Below, in pieces: positions 19,143-24,354 of a stretch of DNA of 27,169 nt. The position numbers and the translations under genes were made by a program. Source of the stretch: a virus. Numbering within the stretch: position 1 is the stretch's first letter; the number at the start of each line of letters is the position of its first letter. The stretch lies in IMG/VR virus record IMGVR_UViG_3300044621_001215, positions 1-27,169 of that record; one strand, written 5' to 3'. The notes beneath the pieces were generated by a model, which saw nothing but the letters and a program-made list of their open reading frames with translations, was not told the origin of the DNA and made no database searches.

Positions 19143-20489
19143 ATGCCAACTAGCTTTCAATTCTTCAAGCAAGAAGTCAGGGATTACATTGTAGATAACG
19201 TAGCCGTAAACAAAAAGATATTAGATGTAGGAGCTGGTATTGGCACCTATTCTGATTTGCTTAAAAACTATGGTTACTACATGGATTGCGTAGAGATATA
19301 CGAACCCTATGTAGTTAATTACCAATTAGATAAGAAGTACAATAACGTCTTTATACAGAGTGTAGTTGGCTTCCATTTTGACTATTACGAGTTCATTATC
19401 ATGGGAGATGTGCTGGAACATTTATCTGTGGAAGATGCACAAAGCATAATCAAAAAGATAGTCCATAGCGGTAAACAATGTCTGGTGGCAGTGCCATATC
19501 TGATGGAACAGGGAGAGCATGAAGGCAATGTCCATGAAACTCATTTACAGCCTGATTTAAGTCCGGCAGTCATGGAAACCAGATACCCAGAACTTCAACT
19601 ACTCTATGCCAACCAGTACTATGGTTATTATGTAAACAAGAAACAAAAGCATAAAAGAGCCTATCTGTTGTATGCAGATGAATCATATGCCGACTTGGTT
19701 CAAGTATGTGTTGAATCAATCCGTAAGTTCAGTAACATACCAATCTTAGTTTACATGCTTAACTCTGATAAAAAGATTGAAGATACTGAAACAATAAGAT
19801 GGGATTGTGATGTAAAGCACCTGAAACAAAGGGCTGATTACATTGATAGATCCAATAAAAGCATCTACAAACTACTTATACAAAGACCTTTAATAACTAA
19901 ACATGCACTTGAAAACTATGCTGAAACGATTGCCTATGTTGATTCTGATTCTGTGGCAAGCCCCTACGTTGACAATATCTTTACTTTCTATAATGAAGAA
20001 TCTAGTCACCCCTATTTTACAGAAGGTATCTATGAGTATCTTATGGTCAATGGTAGAGGCGGCGCTGAAAGTAGGGCGGATTTAAGCACTACATTAGAAG
20101 CACCAGCCTGTGAACTATTTAACATAAACCAATATGTCCGCAATAGATACAGGCAAACAGGATATTATGTTGCAGGGCAGAATACCATTGAATTTTTAGA
20201 TGAGTGGTACTGGATGTGCAACCACCCTAAAGTATTAAAGAACCACAATTATTACGCACCCTTCCACGAAGAAACCATACTTCAAGCCCTTTTGTATAAG
20301 CGTATGACATTTTCAGGACTGCCATACTGCTACATCAATGGACTACATAAAGACCTAGAATTTACTGGTCATGATAACTTAATAGGGCCATGGATTAAAG
20401 TACCTTCACACAAAGAACATCTCCTATTCTATCATGGAGAAAAGAACATTCAAAAGATTAAAGAATTTATAAACCAACTAAACAAATAA
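19143..20489 (+). CDS. methyltransferase-glycosyltransferase fusion
   Basis: A 448-residue two-domain protein. Residues ~1-165 form a class I SAM methyltransferase: KKILDVGAGIGTYSDLL (~24-40), acidic CVEIYEP as motif II, and IIMGDVLEHLS, typical of the Methyltransf_11/UbiG-like group. From ~170 (RAYLLYADESYADL) a GT-A-like domain begins, with a DxD motif in IAYVDSDSVASPYVDN (~264-279) and HEETILQALLY later. It probably both transfers and methylates a sugar, or acts on the same glycan as the following genes. No signal or TM segment. It opens a three-gene plus-strand operon. Confidence 0.75.
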   Translation: MPTSFQFFKQEVRDYIVDNVAVNKKILDVGAGIGTYSDLLKNYGYYMDCVEIYEPYVVNYQLDKKYNNVFIQSVVGFHFDYYEFIIMGDVLEHLSVEDAQSIIKKIVHSGKQCLVAVPYLMEQGEHEGNVHETHLQPDLSPAVMETRYPELQLLYANQYYGYYVNKKQKHKRAYLLYADESYADLVQVCVESIRKFSNIPILVYMLNSDKKIEDTETIRWDCDVKHLKQRADYIDRSNKSIYKLLIQRPLITKHALENYAETIAYVDSDSVASPYVDNIFTFYNEESSHPYFTEGIYEYLMVNGRGGAESRADLSTTLEAPACELFNINQYVRNRYRQTGYYVAGQNTIEFLDEWYWMCNHPKVLKNHNYYAPFHEETILQALLYKRMTFSGLPYCYINGLHKDLEFTGHDNLIGPWIKVPSHKEHLLFYHGEKNIQKIKEFINQLNK

Positions 20490-20492
20490 CCT

Positions 20493-20708
20493 ATGAAAAC
20501 AGCAATGCAAGAACATTTTGAATGGTTACAAGAGAATCAATTATACTTTGGTATACCTATTGAGGCTATTGATAATGCTGAAGATTTACTTGAAAAAGAA
20601 AAAGAGCAGATAATTAAAGCGCATATAGATGGCTTTGACCATATTGTTGTAGATTTTAAAAAACAAGAATACGCAGAACAATACTACAACCAAACCTATA
20701 ACCAATGA
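20493..20708 (+). CDS. small phage protein of the MKTAxQE family
   Basis: A 71-residue acidic helical protein: MKTAMQEHFEWLQE, LLEKEKEQIIKAHIDG and the ending EYAEQYYNQTY. This pattern is common for small Bacteroidota phage proteins. Its 5' end, ATAACCTATGAAAACAGCA, is identical to that of the gene at 9851. It starts 3 nt after the upstream stop and overlaps the downstream heptosyltransferase by 4 nt (ATGA), so it is co-translated with glycan enzymes. Confidence 0.7.
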   Translation: MKTAMQEHFEWLQENQLYFGIPIEAIDNAEDLLEKEKEQIIKAHIDGFDHIVVDFKKQEYAEQYYNQTYNQ

Positions 20709-22714
20709 GAATATTATTTTTAGCTCCGCATCTTAGCACAGGGGGTATGCCCCAGTTCCTTTTGAAAAGACTTCAAGGACTGATAAATTATACCAATAAT
20801 GAATATTATGTGGTAGAGTATCAATGCCATAGCCTAGATTATGTAGTTCAACGTAATGCCATATTGGAAATAATTGGTAGTAATTTTACTACCCTTTATG
20901 AGAATAAGATGGAGCTATTTGATGTAATAGAAAGCTTCCAGCCTGATATAATCCATATAGATGAAATGTCTGAAAGATTGGATAGGGAGATGGTAAAAAA
21001 GCTTTACAACCCAGAAAGAAAGTATCGCATTGTGGAAACCTGCCATGACATATCTTTTGATCCGAACAGCAAGTTATTCCACCCAGACCTGTATTCTTTT
21101 TGCACTCCTTATCATGAAGAAACTTTCGCTGATTTAGAATCCAAGTATGTTACAATAGAATACCCTATAGACATAAAAGAATGTAGAGCCAAAAGAAAAG
21201 TAAAAAATGTTCTTAATGTTGGACTGTGGACTCGTGGTAAAAATCAAGGGGAAGGCATAGAGATTGCTCGCAAATACCCCGATATGACATTTCATTTTGT
21301 TGGCAACCAAGCTGGTAACTTTAAAGACTATTGGGAACCATTGATGCAAGATTTGCCGCCTAATGTAATTGTGCATGGTGAGAGAAGTGATGTAGATGAG
21401 TTTATGAAGATGGCTGATATGTTCATGTTTAACTCTACATGGGAGTGTAATCCATTAGTTTTGCGTGAAGCAATAGGATATGGTTTGCCTATTATAGCCA
21501 GAAATTTACCTCAATATAGAGATATGTTTACTGATTATTTACAACCAATAGATACAGATTTAAACACAATTGAAGCAGATTATGAAATACCAATAAACAA
21601 CACTACAAGTTGTTTTGCGATAGCGCATCAGGAAGCCTATGAAAAGATATTAGAACTTCCAGCACAAAAACAAAAGGTCCGCATCTTACAAAACTTCATT
21701 AACCACCCTTTCCTTGAAATAAAAGGAGAAAGCGATAGTGACTTTGATGTTAGATTCTATGATGAAAATGATGTATGCCAATACCAAAGCATAATCAAAA
21801 GTAATAGCTGGGTAAGGCTTAACAGACAATACTATACCAAATGGAAAACGTATGTATATCAGGACGGCGAGTTAATATATGAAAACATATTAGACCTGCA
21901 TGGTAAAAGGGTATTCATATCAATAGAAAGCAGCGCACTTGGAGATACGATTGCGTGGTCACCCTATGCATTAGAGTTCCAAAAGAAGCATGGTTGCAAG
22001 GTTATTTTGTCTACTTTTCATAATAAAATACTGGACTATCCTGAACTTGAATTAGTAGAACCCGGCAGTTCTGTTAATTGCTATGCCATGTATAAGATTG
22101 GTTGGCACTATGATACCAATAGAGAACCAGAACTTCCAAACACAATACCACTACAAAAGGCAGCATGTAATATTTTGGGCTTAAAATACACTGAAATTCG
22201 CCCCAAATTATTTACCAAGAGGAATTGTCCAGAGCATGATAAATACATCACTATTGCCACTAATTCTACCACAGGATGTAAGTTTTGGATAAGGGATGAA
22301 TGGCAGAAGCTAATTAACTATTATACCGAACAAGGCTACAAGGTATACAATGTTTCCAAAGAAGTTAATCCATTTGATAATTGCCCACAGATACCAAATA
22401 CATCAATGGAATCCACAATGGATTGGATATACCATAGTACATTTTTTGTAGGGCTTAGCAGTGGCTTATCGTGGCTCGCGTGGAGTCTAGGTAAACAAGT
22501 TGTACTAATAAGCAACTTTACTGAATTTGACCATGAGTTCCTTACCAACTGCATACGAATCACAAACGAAAAAGTATGTCATGGATGCTGGAATAAACCA
22601 GAAATAAAATTTGATAAAGGCAATTGGAATTGGTGCCCATACAATAAGAACTTTGAGTGCCAGACATCAATTACCGCAGAAATGGTAATAAATAGAATTA
22701 GTCGTTACTTCTAA
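20705..22714 (+). CDS. GT4 glycosyltransferase fused to TibC-like O-heptosyltransferase
   Basis: A 669-residue bifunctional protein. Residues 1-~300 are a GT4/GT-B enzyme: LSTGGMPQFLLKRLQGL at the N-terminus, NVGLWTRGKNQGEGIEIA (~168-185) and the E-x7-E signature in STWECNPLVLREAIGYG. After a ~100-residue linker, ~400-669 resembles the bacterial autotransporter heptosyltransferases (Aah/TibC): ESSALGDTIAWSPY, STTGCKFWIRDEW, VGLSSGLSWLAW, and the cysteine site C625-x2-C628-x15-C644-x7-C652, as used for iron binding in TibC. TibC/Aah add heptose to Ser residues of autotransporter adhesins in the cytoplasm; the phage substrate is unknown. Last gene of the operon, followed by a strong terminator. 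Confidence 0.88.
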   Translation: MRILFLAPHLSTGGMPQFLLKRLQGLINYTNNEYYVVEYQCHSLDYVVQRNAILEIIGSNFTTLYENKMELFDVIESFQPDIIHIDEMSERLDREMVKKLYNPERKYRIVETCHDISFDPNSKLFHPDLYSFCTPYHEETFADLESKYVTIEYPIDIKECRAKRKVKNVLNVGLWTRGKNQGEGIEIARKYPDMTFHFVGNQAGNFKDYWEPLMQDLPPNVIVHGERSDVDEFMKMADMFMFNSTWECNPLVLREAIGYGLPIIARNLPQYRDMFTDYLQPIDTDLNTIEADYEIPINNTTSCFAIAHQEAYEKILELPAQKQKVRILQNFINHPFLEIKGESDSDFDVRFYDENDVCQYQSIIKSNSWVRLNRQYYTKWKTYVYQDGELIYENILDLHGKRVFISIESSALGDTIAWSPYALEFQKKHGCKVILSTFHNKILDYPELELVEPGSSVNCYAMYKIGWHYDTNREPELPNTIPLQKAACNILGLKYTEIRPKLFTKRNCPEHDKYITIATNSTTGCKFWIRDEWQKLINYYTEQGYKVYNVSKEVNPFDNCPQIPNTSMESTMDWIYHSTFFVGLSSGLSWLAWSLGKQVVLISNFTEFDHEFLTNCIRITNEKVCHGCWNKPEIKFDKGNWNWCPYNKNFECQTSITAEMVINRISRYF

Positions 22715-22718
22715 TAAA

Positions 22719-22745
22719 AAAAGCAGGTTCGCAGCCTGCTTTATT
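22719..22745. terminator. bidirectional intrinsic terminator
   Basis: AAAGCAGG (22720-22727) and CCTGCTTT (22735-22742) form an 8-bp stem with a 7-nt loop. The plus strand continues TTATTTATTATT, and the minus strand reads into a T-run from the A-run at 22716-22722. It separates the plus-strand glycan island from the minus-strand gene that ends at 22772, and can serve both. Confidence 0.85.
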
Positions 22746-22771
22746 TATTATTAAACCACTAAACCAAAAAA

Positions 22772-23113
22772 CTATTTATCCAATTCCTTGCTTAAATCTA
22801 CAATTGTTTTTGATACTACTCCCCACTTCATTTCTTTGAATAACTCTTTTAACTTGGTAAAATCAGCATCTTCTAATTCTAATGTGGCTTTTCTTTCAAG
22901 AAGCTCATCTTTAAAATCTTCTGGCTTGATATCAAATAAGTCTTTGTGCTTTTCAACTTCACCTAATAAACGAAGTCTTTTGATCATTTCATCAACATTA
23001 AATCCTCCTTGTGTTGGGTTATTAATTGCTGATTTTAATAAATCATAAGTGGTTAAAAAGGTATCTCTACCACCAATGTTTTCTTTAGCTACTACTAGTT
23101 CAATTGATTTCAT
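22772..23113 (-). CDS. hypothetical helical protein
   Basis: A 113-residue soluble, charged protein: IELVVAKENIGGRDTFLTTYDLLKSA (discontinuous hydrophobic pattern) then long helices (DEMIKRLRLLGEVEKHKDL, ELLERKATLELEDADF). No domain recognised. It has its own canonical promoter 14 nt upstream and ends at the bidirectional terminator, so it is probably a single-gene transcript. The isolated unit suggests independent regulation. Confidence 0.75.
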   Translation of the reverse strand: MKSIELVVAKENIGGRDTFLTTYDLLKSAINNPTQGGFNVDEMIKRLRLLGEVEKHKDLFDIKPEDFKDELLERKATLELEDADFTKLKELFKEMKWGVVSKTIVDLSKELDK

Positions 23114-23127
23114 ATATATATTTTTAA

Positions 23128-23157
23128 CAAAATTAATAAATTAATTTAATTAAACAA
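23128..23157 (-). promoter_or_regulatory. canonical Bacteroidota promoter with palindrome in spacer
   Basis: On the minus strand TTG (23157-23155), a 19-nt spacer and TAATTTTG (23135-23128), the best consensus promoter in the window, ending 14 nt before ATG 23113. The palindrome TTAATTTAATTAA (23141-23153) fills most of the spacer, 5 nt from the -7 element, a position where a bound repressor would block RNA polymerase. Confidence 0.75.
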
Positions 23158-23162
23158 AATAA

Positions 23163-23552
23163 TTATGGAGCCTCAGTTGTTGTAGTTGTATCAGGGGCTT
23201 TTGTAGTAGTCGTGGTGGTTGTTGTTGGAAGCCAAGGCAATGGAAGTGTAACCTCAACAGGATTTATCTGTAAAGCAATATTGTTCTCTAAAGCTAATTG
23301 CATAGCTTCAACAGGCAATATTTCTTCCAGCCACCCGATAACTTCTGATTCTGTTACATCTGGGTAAGGAATAAAGTTTTGTGGATTTGGCTGAGCTACG
23401 CTTGATGAACCATAGCTTTCTGCAAAATAAACCTTTCCATCATGCTCTTGTGTAGCATTATATCTCCAATGTATCATATTGATTACATCAGGTAAACCTT
23501 CTGATTCTACAGCGCAATTGAGCTGCGAAATTACGAACTGAAAATTTGTCAT
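23163..23552 (-). CDS. phage protein (DUF7936-like) with poly-Thr tail
   Basis: A 129-residue protein. The core (VINMIHWRYNATQEHDGK, FAESYGSSSVAQ, NFIPYPDVTESEVIGWLEE) resembles a small family (DUF7936 in my recollection) found in tailed phages including cyanophages; function unknown, but next to tail genes it may be a virion or assembly protein. The C-terminus is low complexity: T110-T117, KAPD, five Thr, EAP. The Thr codons are mixed (ACA, ACC, ACG, ACT), so the tract is kept at protein level. It follows the GIY-YIG gene. Confidence 0.7.
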   Translation of the reverse strand: MTNFQFVISQLNCAVESEGLPDVINMIHWRYNATQEHDGKVYFAESYGSSSVAQPNPQNFIPYPDVTESEVIGWLEEILPVEAMQLALENNIALQINPVEVTLPLPWLPTTTTTTTTKAPDTTTTTEAP

Positions 23553-23557
23553 TTTAT

Positions 23558-24301
23558 TTAATTTTTATATTTCCAAATACTTTTTTTATGATGCTTATAT
23601 ACACCATTTATGCATTTCCATATAGCTACATTACAATATCCTTCTTTTTTAGCACTCAAAATTGAATTCCATTCTTTTATAAGACTACCATCTAAATCAA
23701 ACTGTAATATACTCCTACGTCTTGATGCAGCTATTTTCTCTTTGGTTTCATTGCTTGCTTTTTTGCCTAAGCAGGGATGCCCATTTATTTTAAAATTATT
23801 TCTAATCTTTTCCTTATGCTCCTCCGACCTTATTTTGCCCTTATTTGCTAAACTTACTTTTTTATTAATTTCTTCTTGTGGAGTTGTTCTCAATAAGTAT
23901 TTTTTATTACCTAATTGAGCCTTGCCCATTTTTGACCTTGTTTCTTCTGAATAAAACCTTCCTATGCTTTTTTCTCCTATCTTTCTTTTATGTTCATCTG
24001 TGAATAATATTCCAACAACTCCATCTCCTCCGTCAGTCATATTAGCCAAAGTTCCCGTTTTCAAATCCTTTCTTCCATATAAAGCAATAAATTCCCTCTC
24101 TTTATCACAAGCTTCTTCCCAAGAAAATTCATCAAAAATAACTTCAACCTCATATTCTGTTTTAGCAACAATATCTAACCAAATCTTATTCCTTCTATTT
24201 TTGCTATAATCGTAAGCTCTTTTATGGTTTGATTGATTGCCAATGCCAATATAGAACGGCTCATTTTTGTCAAGTCTGATATGTCGGTAAACGTATGCCA
24301 T
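23558..24301 (-). CDS. GIY-YIG homing endonuclease with NUMOD3 repeats, copy B
   Basis: A 247-residue protein. GIY-YIG domain ~1-95: YVYRHIRLDKNEPFYIGIGN, Arg in KRAY, Glu in CDKEREFIALYGR and Asn before MTDGGDG. NUMOD3-type repeats follow (TDEHKRKIGEKSIG, SEETRSKMGKAQLG, SEEHKEKIR). The C-terminus (DLDGSLIKEWNSILSAKKE) resembles NUMOD1 or a small HTH. Its first third is closely related to copy A (15475-16137) also at DNA level. Inserted between the tail fibre gene and the DUF7936-like gene. Confidence 0.92.
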   Translation of the reverse strand: MAYVYRHIRLDKNEPFYIGIGNQSNHKRAYDYSKNRRNKIWLDIVAKTEYEVEVIFDEFSWEEACDKEREFIALYGRKDLKTGTLANMTDGGDGVVGILFTDEHKRKIGEKSIGRFYSEETRSKMGKAQLGNKKYLLRTTPQEEINKKVSLANKGKIRSEEHKEKIRNNFKINGHPCLGKKASNETKEKIAASRRRSILQFDLDGSLIKEWNSILSAKKEGYCNVAIWKCINGVYKHHKKSIWKYKN

Positions 24302-24314
24302 TTAATTTAATTAA
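24302..24314. promoter_or_regulatory. palindrome TTAATTWAATTAA directly at a start codon
   Basis: TTAATTTAATTAA abuts the ATG of the GIY-YIG gene (24301). No -7 element is seen in the 53-nt gap up to the tail fibre gene. Protein binding here could block translation initiation or local transcription, or the element may have arrived with the endonuclease. Confidence 0.4.
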
Positions 24315-24354
24315 ACTTACTTATGTCTTACCCATTTGTAAGTTGTTGCCATTT

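Noticed and set aside
19903-20085. Plus-strand frame inside the methyltransferase-glycosyltransferase gene
   Set aside because: Lies wholly within a well-supported gene that has domain motifs on both sides.
23610-24209. Plus-strand frames opposite the GIY-YIG gene
   Set aside because: Antisense to a gene with clear catalytic motifs; low-complexity Ser/Leu/Phe composition.
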